In this document: piece by piece, positions 54,461 through 61,956 of the stretch | Layout of the letters: every line of letters starts with the position of its first letter | Numbering within the stretch: position 1 is the first letter of the stretch | Source: Clostridium sp. AF27-2AA | Lineage (GTDB): Bacteria; Bacillota; Clostridia; Lachnospirales; Lachnospiraceae | NCBI RefSeq assembly: GCF_003478505.1 | Contig: NZ_QUFI01000019.1 | Location: 384-62,339, forward strand | Length of the DNA stretch: 61,956 bases | Reading direction: 5' to 3' | Made by a program: the position numbers and the translations under genes | The notes under the pieces: model-generated | What the model was told of the DNA's origin: nothing | The model's input: the letters and a program-made list of their open reading frames with translations, nothing else | Database searches by the model: none

Positions 54461-55279
54461 TCATAAAATTCCAAGAGCTACAGCAATGATGCCAAAGAGC
54501 AGCAGACCGATCATAATCACAGTTCCAGATACACGTTTCTTTAAAAGCTTATAGCAAATAAATACCAACAGCATTGGAAGAAGTTTCGGACATACCTGAT
54601 CAATCATATCCTGCAGGACAATCTCAGCCCCATTGATGTTCAGCACAGTGGCAATGTCACATTTTACCATGGCCGGAATCATGGCTCCGATCACAACAAG
54701 TCCCATAATTCTGGCTGATTCCGTCAATTTCTGCAGAGTTCCATCCTCTGAAATCTGAGTCAGGAATGTGCTACCTCCCTCGTAGCCAATCTTAAAACCA
54801 AAACGGCGGACAACTTCAGATGGTATCACATTAATCAGAAAATACAAAAGAGGTCCAATAAAGTTTCCGGCTACAGCCAGCGGAGCTGCAATACCGGCAC
54901 CAATCACGCGAAACGTTCCCCAGAAGAAACTGTCACCGATACCAGCCAGCGGTCCCATCAAAGCAGCCTTAACCGATGTAATGGATGACGGATCATATTC
55001 CCCCGGTTCCGCACTGGCATTTTGCTCTTCCATTGCGCAGGAAATGCCGATGATGAACGGGCTTGGAGTGGTCGCGCAATTGTAAAATTCCAAATGGCGT
55101 TTGACTGCTGACTTCATTTCTTCCGGATTATCTTTGTAAAGTTCTTTCAAAGCTGGCATCATGGTCCATGCATATCCAGTCGACATCTGACGTTCATAGT
55201 TAAAGCATCCAAGAAGCTGATAATGACGGTTAAATACCTTTTTTAATGTTTTTGAACTTAATTTCTTTTCTTCCCCCAT
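54461..55279 (-). CDS. PTS mannose-family transporter, IID component
   Basis: Membrane part of a mannose/fructose/sorbose-type phosphotransferase system, 272 residues. The N-terminal cytoplasmic section carries FNYERQMSTGYAWTMMPAL, FYNCATTPSPFIIG and LMGPLAGIGDSFFWG, all EIID signatures; membrane segments fill the C-terminal half. It starts 2 nt after the IIC stop. Together with IIC it forms the channel. Confidence 0.93.
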   Translation of the reverse strand: MGEEKKLSSKTLKKVFNRHYQLLGCFNYERQMSTGYAWTMMPALKELYKDNPEEMKSAVKRHLEFYNCATTPSPFIIGISCAMEEQNASAEPGEYDPSSITSVKAALMGPLAGIGDSFFWGTFRVIGAGIAAPLAVAGNFIGPLLYFLINVIPSEVVRRFGFKIGYEGGSTFLTQISEDGTLQKLTESARIMGLVVIGAMIPAMVKCDIATVLNINGAEIVLQDMIDQVCPKLLPMLLVFICYKLLKKRVSGTVIMIGLLLFGIIAVALGIL

Positions 55280-55281
55280 GC

Positions 55282-56049
55282 CTATAACTCCTCACTTTCA
55301 TCTGAATTTACAGTTGCTGTATGTCCCATATTGCCAGACAGCATAAAGTATAAGACTGCGAATACCACACCAAATATTGCAGCACCAATGGTACTTACAT
55401 TTAAGAATGCAGCAAGGGCAAACCCAAGGAACAGAAACGCTCCAAACTTTTTATCCCATGTCATCTGAATCAGCATTGCAACACCAAGTGCCGGAAGCAG
55501 GTTGCCCGACTGCCCAAGACCTTTCTGAATAATCTCCGGGATATTGCTTACCAGCTTTGTGATCAGATCGGAGCCAATCATAAACCCGATGAATACCATG
55601 GAAAATTTAAAAATAAAATACAGTGCAGATCCCATCCAGTTTGAAATTTCTACTCCACGGTAATCACCTTTCTCCGCGCATGCATCTGCACGATGTGCAA
55701 AAGCAGTATTCAGAATGCAGACACCGATTGCTCCGACCTGAGCCAGAAGAGAAATCGGAATAGCCAGCGCCAGTGTCGTTTCATAAGTTGCTCCTGTCTT
55801 GATGGCCAATGCCGTAGCCAATGCGGAACCAACTACTACATCCGGTGGTGTGGATGTTCCAATACCAACAAGACCCATCCACACCAGTTCCAGTGAGCCA
55901 CCTACCATAAGGCCTGTCACCGGATCTCCAAGAATCACACCAACCAGTGGTCCAATGATGATCGGACGGTCCAGCATATGCTGGCCTCCAATTCTGGATT
56001 CCATATACACAAGTGCTGCTACCAATGCTACCAAAAATCCCTGAATCAT
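55282..56049 (-). CDS. PTS mannose-family transporter, IIC component
   Basis: 255-residue membrane component with about seven hydrophobic segments. RPIIIGPLVGVILGDPVTGLM and GGSLELVWMGLVGIGTSTPPD (each shortened here to core: GPLVGVILGDP, GGSLELVWMG) are IIC hallmarks, as is ALVYMESRIGGQHMLDRP at the start. AGGAGGGG lies before the ATG. It sits between IIB and IID in the operon. Confidence 0.93.
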   Translation of the reverse strand: MIQGFLVALVAALVYMESRIGGQHMLDRPIIIGPLVGVILGDPVTGLMVGGSLELVWMGLVGIGTSTPPDVVVGSALATALAIKTGATYETTLALAIPISLLAQVGAIGVCILNTAFAHRADACAEKGDYRGVEISNWMGSALYFIFKFSMVFIGFMIGSDLITKLVSNIPEIIQKGLGQSGNLLPALGVAMLIQMTWDKKFGAFLFLGFALAAFLNVSTIGAAIFGVVFAVLYFMLSGNMGHTATVNSDESEEL

Positions 56050-56061
56050 AACATGCCCCTC

Positions 56062-56559
56062 CTACTTGCCGAAAATTTTCTCAATGTCTTTAAATTCCAT
56101 CCGTTCCCTGGTCGGAGTAATCTGTGCAAAAATCTCCACCCCTCTGTCTGCCATCTTTTTGGCAAACTGGAATTCCTCCTCCGTCATAAACACCTGGGGT
56201 AACGTTGCTATGTAAGTTTCTCCCTCCTTTTTGTTTACTCCTGCCGTTCCGACATTCAGATGTCCGAAACCAGCAGTGCGTTCATAAATATAAGCCGCAT
56301 CTTTGACCGTTTCCGTTACAAGAAAAATTTTCTTTTTGTCATTGATTGGATTATTCAGTGCCTTGACAGAGTCATCCAGAGATTTGATTACAAGATTCAC
56401 CCCCGCCGGCTTTGCCATTTTCATCGTCATGGCTTTAAAGGAATCTTTCGCAGCCACATTGTTGGCCACCAGAATCGTCTGAGGCTGCAAATGGGATGTC
56501 CAGGACACTGCCACCATTCCATGAATCAGCCTATCATCTGCCCTTACCATAATAATCAT
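56062..56559 (-). CDS. PTS mannose-family transporter, IIB component
   Basis: Cytoplasmic phosphocarrier of about 165 residues. The phosphorylated histidine is in MVRADDRLIHGMVAVSW (His13 from this start). The start is taken at ATG 56559, 8 nt after GGAGG; the ATG two codons earlier lies only 2-3 nt from that site. It is followed by IIC after 12 nt. Confidence 0.93.
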   Translation of the reverse strand: MIIMVRADDRLIHGMVAVSWTSHLQPQTILVANNVAAKDSFKAMTMKMAKPAGVNLVIKSLDDSVKALNNPINDKKKIFLVTETVKDAAYIYERTAGFGHLNVGTAGVNKKEGETYIATLPQVFMTEEEFQFAKKMADRGVEIFAQITPTRERMEFKDIEKIFGK

Positions 56560-56595
56560 ACGCATTCCCTCCTGCTTTTTATCTTATTTGTCTCA

Positions 56596-57009
56596 TTACA
56601 ATTCCTCTTCACTGCCTGCTTCTTCCTGCCGGACAAAATCATTGACATATACAATCTGTTCTCTTGCATTGGCAATGCTGTTCCGAATCTGCTCCGCAGT
56701 TATTCCATCTGGCATAAAGGTCAGTTCAATCAGAAGCGGAAGATTTATCCCTGTAATCAGCTGATAAGAAAATTCCTGCATCAGCCTTGTTGCCACCTGA
56801 TTGACACTTCCTCCCATGATATCGCTAAGAACAATTACATTCTCGCCCTTCACCTTTTCCAGTGCAGTCCGAAACTCTTTTTCAAATTCCTGCGACTCCA
56901 CATAAGCATTAATAAACTGAACATTCTCCAAATCTGATTTAAAAAACCTCACAACATCCGCAAATCCTCCTGCCAGTGTTGCATGTGTTGCAATAATGAA
57001 CTGGTTCAT
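56596..57009 (-). CDS. PTS mannose-family transporter, IIA component
   Basis: 137 residues with the ManX-type IIA fold. The phosphorylated residue is His9 in IIATHATLAGGF, and VIVLSDIMGGSVNQVATR is the conserved strand-loop. The protein ends in an acidic tail (EEAGSEEEL). IIA and IIB are separate proteins here, not fused. It overlaps the upstream SIS gene by 4 nt. Confidence 0.93.
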   Translation of the reverse strand: MNQFIIATHATLAGGFADVVRFFKSDLENVQFINAYVESQEFEKEFRTALEKVKGENVIVLSDIMGGSVNQVATRLMQEFSYQLITGINLPLLIELTFMPDGITAEQIRNSIANAREQIVYVNDFVRQEEAGSEEEL

Positions 57010-58112
57010 GACTGTTCCTCCATATAAATATGCGCAAATGCTTTTCTATTCTTTGGACGTTTTGCTGTATCAATACCCACTGCAATACAATTTCTCGCAG
57101 CCATAATCTGAAACGGAAGCGTAAAAACAAGTGGGCTTAATTCTGCCGGAATCGGTGCATAAAAGCATAAATCTTTTTCTTTCAGTTTCATCTCATTCGC
57201 AGTGATTACAAAAACATGTTCTGTAATGTGATTCTCCTCAAAAAATTGAATGAACCGTGGTACCCGCTCCAATTCTTTTTCTTCGGAGGCGACAAGAAAA
57301 ACATAAGTATCTTCATCAAATGCCATCTGTGGACCATGGATCATTTCTTCCATTTCATATCCACGTACTGGATGTTTAAACGTCTCAAACAGCTTCAGTT
57401 CTGCCTCAATGGCCGTACAGTAATTCAGGCCATAGGCGGCAACACAGCTCTTTCTCATGTTAAGAAGCTCTTTCTGATTTGCCAAATACCATTTCTCTGT
57501 CTGCTCCATAATTTCCGGATAATGTTCCAGAAATTCTGCTGTTCTTGTGATCCGCAGTTTGAAATCTGTATCATCCAGTTTTTTTCTGGAATGCGCAACT
57601 TCCAATGCTGTCAGATACCCTTGAAGCAAGGTTACACTATATCCTCTCGTCTCAACCGGAATTTCTTCCTTTCCGCAGGTCAGCTTTACAACCCGATCGA
57701 CCTCTCTGGTAATCAGGCTTTCCGTTGCCTCAGTGACGGCAACTGTATAGTACCCTTCCTGTTTCGCCTTTTTCATGGCCTCAATGGTTGATACGCTAGT
57801 GCCTGACTGAGAAATACCGACCACCAGTATCTCATCTTGATTGTATATACAATTTCGATTAATTTTTGCGTGGTTCGTAAATACTGTAGGAATCATCACT
57901 TCTGCTTCCACAGGAAGATACATTTCCAGATACTGTTTTATTGCCGTTGCAGCATTGTAACTAGTTCCTGAACCCAGAAGATAAATTTTTCGAATATCAC
58001 GTTCCTGAAAAATTTGGCAAAACGGATCACAATAAACTGCTCTGTTTTCAAATGTGGCTTTCAAGGCCCGCCCCTGGTCCTGAATATAACCAATCATGCT
58101 TGGTGTCTCCAT
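57006..58112 (-). CDS. SIS-domain sugar-phosphate isomerase/deglycase 1
   Basis: 368 residues, two SIS domains: KIYLLGSGTSYNAATAI with VVGISQSGTSVSTIEAM, and SCVAAYGLNYCTAIEAEL with VRGYEMEEMIHGPQMAF. It is a paralogue of the other SIS protein in this operon but clearly different, so the two probably handle different substrates or steps, as GfrE and GfrF do in Salmonella. It is the first gene of the operon, divergent from the GntR regulator. GGAGG precedes the ATG. Confidence 0.82.
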   Translation of the reverse strand: METPSMIGYIQDQGRALKATFENRAVYCDPFCQIFQERDIRKIYLLGSGTSYNAATAIKQYLEMYLPVEAEVMIPTVFTNHAKINRNCIYNQDEILVVGISQSGTSVSTIEAMKKAKQEGYYTVAVTEATESLITREVDRVVKLTCGKEEIPVETRGYSVTLLQGYLTALEVAHSRKKLDDTDFKLRITRTAEFLEHYPEIMEQTEKWYLANQKELLNMRKSCVAAYGLNYCTAIEAELKLFETFKHPVRGYEMEEMIHGPQMAFDEDTYVFLVASEEKELERVPRFIQFFEENHITEHVFVITANEMKLKEKDLCFYAPIPAELSPLVFTLPFQIMAARNCIAVGIDTAKRPKNRKAFAHIYMEEQS

Positions 58113-58181
58113 AATTTCCTCCTGTGCATTTTGTTGTGTTTTTGCAAATATTTTTTGCTATCATTCGTCGTTTTTATACTT

Positions 58182-58191
58182 TGTATATACA
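58182..58191. promoter_or_regulatory. Candidate GntR operator in the divergent intergenic region
   Basis: TGTATATACA is a perfect palindrome in the 253-nt space between the SIS gene and the GntR gene. Related sequences recur nearby: TTTGTATATG (about 58238-58247) and CTATATGTATAG (58317-58328, at the likely GntR transcription start). HutC-type regulators usually bind GT-N-TA-N-AC palindromes, which this fits. Confidence 0.5.
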
Positions 58192-58308
58192 TATACTACT
58201 ACATTATTTTGATAAAATCAATACTTTTCTTGTTTATTTGTATATGTTTTTATCGGCATTTTTCTAATATAATTCATATCCAAACTTCATTTTCATTATT
58301 AAATGTGA

Positions 58309-58314
58309 TATAAT
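58309..58314 (+). promoter_or_regulatory. Extended -10 of the GntR-family gene
   Basis: TGATATAAT (TG-N-TATAAT) lies 52 nt before the start codon; no clear -35. The possible operator CTATATGTATAG starts 3 nt downstream, as expected for autoregulation. Confidence 0.6.
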
Positions 58315-58365
58315 GACTATATGTATAGATCAATATCAATAAACAGACAAAAGGAAGGTGATATT

Positions 58366-59088
58366 ATGCAGAAAACAGCAAAATACAAACAGATTGAAGA
58401 TTATATCAAGCAGGAAATTTCCAGAAAGAATTTGCAGATTGGCGATCAGATCATGACAGAAGAACAGCTTTGCCAACGTTTTAACTTTTCCCGAATGACC
58501 ATCAATAAAGCATTAAACCATCTGAGCGCACTCGGATATATTGAACGGATTCCAGGTCGCGGCAGCTTCGTTACTGCTCCACATATTCAAAAAGAAAATC
58601 TCGGCACCGGTTCCAGTTTCACAGAGGATATGAAAAGCATTGGGCTGAAAGCAGGGGCCAGGCTTTTATCCTACGAGCTGCTCCGTGCCGATGATATCCC
58701 TACAATTGCCAAAAAGCTGGAACTGGGCGGAAATGATTTCATTCATTATTTTGTGCGTTTACGCACAGGAAATGAGAAGCCCATTGCAATCAGCTACACC
58801 TATGTATCGGCCAAAATCATTCCTGCCATCAATGTCGATTGTCTGAATGCATCCTTTTATGAATTTGTTGATTCACTTGGGCTGGAACGTGAATTAAAAC
58901 AGCTGGAACTGAAAGCAACGCTTCCAACAGACCGGCAAAAAGAACTTCTAGCAGCCAATAACATTGCGTTGCTTTGTTCGGCCCACATCACATATACGCA
59001 TATTGATGGGTTTTTGCAGCCTTATGAATATATCGAAACTTATTATAACGGTGATATTTACACTTATACCTATAATGTTACAAAGTAA
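58366..59088 (+). CDS. GntR/HutC-family regulator with UTRA ligand domain
   Basis: 240 residues: an N-terminal winged helix (about 5-72; LCQRFNFSRMTINKALNHL as recognition region and GRGSFVTAP as wing) and a UTRA sensor domain (about 90-235). Such proteins sense sugar phosphates and repress divergent transport operons. It is transcribed away from the SIS-PTS operon, so it is its likely repressor. The start is set at ATG 58366 with AAGGAAGG upstream; the 15 extra codons before it lie over the promoter. Confidence 0.92.
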   Translation: MQKTAKYKQIEDYIKQEISRKNLQIGDQIMTEEQLCQRFNFSRMTINKALNHLSALGYIERIPGRGSFVTAPHIQKENLGTGSSFTEDMKSIGLKAGARLLSYELLRADDIPTIAKKLELGGNDFIHYFVRLRTGNEKPIAISYTYVSAKIIPAINVDCLNASFYEFVDSLGLERELKQLELKATLPTDRQKELLAANNIALLCSAHITYTHIDGFLQPYEYIETYYNGDIYTYTYNVTK

Positions 59089-59154
59089 AACAGAATATAA
59101 AAATGACGTTCTGTATACCGCCCCGGAACTTCTATTGGCTGCGCTACAAAAAAT

Positions 59155-59222
59155 AACGACAATCAGTACTACCTGGAAAAGCTAGTTTTTTAGGCTTTAT
59201 CAGTCATCTTCTGATTGTCGTT
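59155..59222. terminator. Long hairpin between GntR gene and metal ATPase gene
   Basis: AACGACAATCAG (59155-59166) and CTGATTGTCGTT (59211-59222) are perfect 12-bp arms; the 44-nt loop holds a second hairpin (AAAGCTA...TAGGCTTT). T-rich sequence follows on the plus strand. It lies between convergent genes and probably ends one or both transcripts. Confidence 0.6.
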
Positions 59223-59245
59223 TATTATTATCTGTTTTGTAATTG

Positions 59246-61105
59246 TTATTTTTTATAGCTCAGTGCCCGAATTGCATTGAGAATAGCCAGCACAGAAACA
59301 CCCACATCTCCAAAAACTGCCACCCACATGGTGGCATAACCCAAAGCTACCAGAACCAGAACCGCAATCTTGATGGCAATGGCAAAGATAATGTTTTGCT
59401 TTACAATGCCTACAGTCTTTCTGGCAATGCAGATGGCATCCACGATCTTGGACGGTTCATCATCCATGATGACCACATCCGCTGCCTCCACGGCGGCATC
59501 GGAACCAATGCCGCCCATGGCAATGCCGATATCCGCGCGGGCCAGCACCGGCGCATCGTTGATGCCGTCACCCACGAAGGCCAGGTTTGTTCCCTCCGGC
59601 TTCTCCTCCAGAAGCTGCTCCACCTTCGCTACCTTGTCACCCGGGAGCAGATTGCCGAACACGTGGGTAATGCCGATAGACTCCGCTACGCTCTTTCCGA
59701 CCTCTTCTTTATCTCCGGTCAGCATGACCAGCTTGCTGACCCCCTGCTTTTTCAGACCAGCCAGCATAGCCGGAACATCCGGGCGGACACTGTCGGAAAT
59801 GACAATGGAACCAAGATACGTTGTCCCCTCCGCCAGATACAGTGTCGTTCCCAGAACTGCCGCTGGCGTGCTCACAACGACTCCCTGCTGGTCCATAAGC
59901 TTCTGGTTGCCGATATAAAGGTCTCTCCACACGCCATCTACCTGCACCTGCGCATGAATGCCGTGGCCGGAAATCTCTTCCACCTGGCCGATGCGGCTGG
60001 TATCTGCTTCTTTACCATAGGCCTGTTTCACAGACTGCGCGATTGGATGGTTGGAATTGTACTCTCCCAGTGCCGCCAGCTCCAGAAGTTCTTCTTTCCT
60101 TCCCCGTACCGGTGATACATCCGTCACCTCAAACTTACCGGTGGTCAGAGTTCCGGTCTTATCAAAGACTGCCGTATCCAAACTGCCCATAGCCTCCAGA
60201 TAGTTGCTGCCTTTTATGAGAATGCCCTGTCTGGATGCCGCACCCAGTCCGCCAAAAAAGCTTAACGGAACTGAAATAACCAGTGCACACGGACAGGAAA
60301 CAACCAAAAAGCTGCAGGCACGGTAGATCCAGGTGCTCCATCCACCAAGGAACAGCGGTGGAAGCACAGCCAGAATTGCTGCAAAAGCCACCACGACCGG
60401 GGTATATACACGCGCAAAACGTGTGATGAATGCCTCAGCCTTCGCCTTTCTGGAGCTGGCATTTTCCACCAGTTCCAAAATCTTTGCCACAGTGGAATCA
60501 TCAAACAACTTTGTAGTCTGCACCTTCAGAACACCGGTTAAATTGATGGAACCGCTCACGATATTCTGTCCGGTTTCCACCTCTGACGGCATAGACTCAC
60601 CCGTCAGGGCCTTGGTATCCAGCGTGGAGCTTCCCTCCAGGACGATGCCGTCCAGCGGCACCTTCTCGCCAGGGCGGATAATGATGGTGTCACCAATTTC
60701 CACCTCATAGGGATCCACCTGTTCCTCTTCCCCGTCCCGCAGAAGATTCGCGTATTCCGGGTTAATATCCATCAGGTCGGTGATGGATTTTCTGGATTTG
60801 TTGACCGCATAGTCATTGAACAGCTCACCAATCTGGTAAAACAGCATAACCGCCACAGCCTCTTCCAGGGATCCAATGGCAAACGCACCCAGCGTTGCGA
60901 TGGTCATCAGAAAATTCTCATCGAAGACCTGACCGTTTTTCAAATTGCGGCAGGCTCTCAGCGGAATATCGTACCCCGCTGCCAGATAGGAAAGCACAAA
61001 CGGGATCCACGCCCAGAATGTTTTTTTCTCCAGCATCATGGCGACGATAAAGAAAACAGCACTGACCACAAGACGGGCCACCATTTTTTTCTGCTTCTTG
61101 GTCAT
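59246..61105 (-). CDS. P1B-type heavy-metal-exporting ATPase (Zn/Cd/Pb type)
   Basis: Pumps divalent soft metals out of the cell. In 619 residues: two leading membrane segments, the actuator region with LTGESMP, the transmembrane metal site SCPCALV, phosphorylation motif DKTGTLT, SGHGIHAQV (HP-type locus) and GDGINDAPVLARADIGIAM. The usual N-terminal metal-binding (HMA) domain is missing; instead a free HMA protein is encoded 19 nt upstream. The start is set at ATG 61105; the frame extends 18 codons into the HMA gene. CPC and the ArsR sensor point to Zn/Cd rather than copper. Confidence 0.92.
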   Translation of the reverse strand: MTKKQKKMVARLVVSAVFFIVAMMLEKKTFWAWIPFVLSYLAAGYDIPLRACRNLKNGQVFDENFLMTIATLGAFAIGSLEEAVAVMLFYQIGELFNDYAVNKSRKSITDLMDINPEYANLLRDGEEEQVDPYEVEIGDTIIIRPGEKVPLDGIVLEGSSTLDTKALTGESMPSEVETGQNIVSGSINLTGVLKVQTTKLFDDSTVAKILELVENASSRKAKAEAFITRFARVYTPVVVAFAAILAVLPPLFLGGWSTWIYRACSFLVVSCPCALVISVPLSFFGGLGAASRQGILIKGSNYLEAMGSLDTAVFDKTGTLTTGKFEVTDVSPVRGRKEELLELAALGEYNSNHPIAQSVKQAYGKEADTSRIGQVEEISGHGIHAQVQVDGVWRDLYIGNQKLMDQQGVVVSTPAAVLGTTLYLAEGTTYLGSIVISDSVRPDVPAMLAGLKKQGVSKLVMLTGDKEEVGKSVAESIGITHVFGNLLPGDKVAKVEQLLEEKPEGTNLAFVGDGINDAPVLARADIGIAMGGIGSDAAVEAADVVIMDDEPSKIVDAICIARKTVGIVKQNIIFAIAIKIAVLVLVALGYATMWVAVFGDVGVSVLAILNAIRALSYKK

Positions 61106-61124
61106 AGAAAATACCTTTCCGGCA

Positions 61125-61349
61125 CTAGCGAAGCACCTTAAATTCTGCCTCCGGCTCAACCTTTGCAGCTACAGCTCTTGCAGCCTCAACCAGCTCATCT
61201 TCTTTTCCGTCTTCCACTTCCATGATGAGACGCTGGGTCATAAAGCTTAAGCTCGCACTGTTCACACCATCTAATTTCTTAACGCCTTCCTCAATCTTTG
61301 CAGCACAGTTTGCGCAACATAAGCCCTCTAATTTGATGATCTTCTTCAT
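61125..61349 (-). CDS. Heavy-metal-associated (HMA) domain metallochaperone
   Basis: 74-residue ferredoxin-like metal-binding domain. GLCCANCAAKIEEGV carries the metal-binding CxxC, with an extra Cys just before. GGAG lies 8 nt ahead of the ATG. It probably hands metal to the ATPase encoded directly downstream, taking the place of that enzyme's missing N-terminal domain. Confidence 0.92.
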   Translation of the reverse strand: MKKIIKLEGLCCANCAAKIEEGVKKLDGVNSASLSFMTQRLIMEVEDGKEDELVEAARAVAAKVEPEAEFKVLR

Positions 61350-61435
61350 GATATTCTCTCCTTTTACTTTTTAATATGCTCCGTGCCATGCTGACGCAGA
61401 GTTTTTATTCCCATTCACAGCTTCCCGGCAGAATT

Positions 61436-61822
61436 TTACTCGCTGATATGCTCCATGCCCTGAGCCAGAATCGTCTGGATGTGGGCATCTGCCAGCTTAT
61501 AAAATACGGTTTTTCCGTCCCTCCGGAAAGACACCAGACGCATCTGCTTTAAGACTCTGAGCTGATGGGAAATAGCGGACTGGCCCATCTGCAAAAGAGT
61601 TGCAATATCGCAGACACACATCTCCGACTGGCTGAGCACATACAAAATCTTGATCCGGGTGGAGTCTCCAAATATCTTAAAAAACTCCGACAGATCCAGA
61701 AGCTGCTGCTCGTCCGGCATTACACCTTCTACCTTTTCCACGATTTCCTCATGGACATGCATGAACTCACAGGAACCATCTTCCACTTCCTGCTCAATCT
61801 GGATTTTTTCCGCCTCTGTCAT
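61436..61822 (-). CDS. ArsR/SmtB-family metal-responsive repressor
   Basis: 128 residues with a winged helix (about 40-112; DIATLLQMGQSAISHQLRVL). The C-terminal helix reads DAHIQTILAQGMEHISE, which fits exactly the DxH-x10-H-x2-E zinc site of SmtB/CzrA-type sensors. An additional MCVCD on helix alpha-3 and a Cys/His-rich N-terminus (CEFMHVHEE) could add a soft-metal site as in CadC. GGAGG lies 6 nt before the ATG. It is the first gene of the export operon and should release its operator when Zn or Cd binds. Confidence 0.94.
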   Translation of the reverse strand: MTEAEKIQIEQEVEDGSCEFMHVHEEIVEKVEGVMPDEQQLLDLSEFFKIFGDSTRIKILYVLSQSEMCVCDIATLLQMGQSAISHQLRVLKQMRLVSFRRDGKTVFYKLADAHIQTILAQGMEHISE

Positions 61823-61841
61823 AGCACTCCTCCGTTTCTTT

Positions 61842-61861
61842 ATATGAACATCTATTCATAT
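61842..61861. promoter_or_regulatory. Operator of the ArsR-family repressor
   Basis: ATATGAA-N6-TTCATAT is a perfect inverted repeat 20 nt upstream of the repressor's start codon and just downstream of its -10 box. Its form matches SmtB/CzrA-type operators. Confidence 0.8.
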
Positions 61862-61865
61862 GTTT

Positions 61866-61893
61866 ATATTACCATATCATACAATATTGTCAA
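61866..61893 (-). promoter_or_regulatory. Promoter of the metal-export operon
   Basis: On the minus strand TTGACA (61888-61893), 16 nt, then TAATAT (61866-61871). The operator begins 5 nt downstream. Nothing further was recognised between here and the right edge. Confidence 0.75.
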
Positions 61894-61956
61894 GAGCATA
61901 CACAAACTTTTCTAAAATTTCAATTTAAGAATAGTTGCGAAAGGTCCGAAGCAGGC

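Overview
The window looks like chromosomal DNA of a Gram-positive, low-to-mid GC anaerobe of the Clostridia, most likely Lachnospiraceae. This is inferred from content: a pyruvate:ferredoxin oxidoreductase, formate-tetrahydrofolate ligase, glycyl-radical enzymes, a T-box in front of leuS, an ANTAR regulator next to glnA, a PASTA kinase cluster, a VanW-family protein and small conserved proteins I associate with that family. No rRNA, tRNA, CRISPR array, phage or insertion sequence was seen. Nearly all genes are on the minus strand.

Region by region (minus strand is transcribed right to left). (1) 1-10.9 kb is one nucleoside-salvage operon: Crp/Fnr-type regulator, uridine phosphorylase, a YjjI-family glycyl-radical enzyme with its YjjW activase, a three-gene nucleoside ABC transporter, deoD, deoC, cdd and deoB (deoB cut by the window edge). 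The transporter's BMP-type binding lipoprotein is a separate unit just upstream (10.9-12.0 kb). (2) 12.2-27.7 kb: an ECF S component, then a long housekeeping run (murE, murF, priA, def, fmt, zinc peptidase, rsmB, rlmN, PP2C phosphatase, PASTA kinase, rsgA, rpe, thiN). (3) 27.8-38.9 kb: fhs, an FtsK/SpoIIIE translocase, a TepA-type ClpP, a stand-alone citrate lyase ligase (citC), cardiolipin synthase, an LTA-synthase-family enzyme and a small membrane exporter. (4) 39-46.8 kb: PFOR with a structured leader, a VanW-family wall protein, and several small proteins, including a 17-cysteine repeat peptide whose start codon lies in an inverted repeat, and a 49-residue gene at 45819-45968. (5) 46.8-52.6 kb: leuS with a leucine T-box, dapF, ANTAR regulator, glnA. 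(6) 52.6-59.1 kb: an apparently more AT-rich island with a mannose-family PTS, two SIS-domain proteins and a divergent NanE-like epimerase under a GntR/UTRA regulator. (7) 59.2-61.9 kb: a metal-export operon (ArsR sensor, free-standing HMA metallochaperone, P1B ATPase) with promoter and operator.

How the parts work together: nucleosides imported by the ABC system are phosphorolysed by Udp/DeoD, isomerised by DeoB and cleaved by DeoC to glyceraldehyde 3-phosphate and acetaldehyde. The YjjI/YjjW pair in the middle of this pathway is the best candidate for an undescribed step. The PTS island has the layout of fructosamine (gfr-like) systems but carries an unusual NanE-like protein, so its substrate is open.
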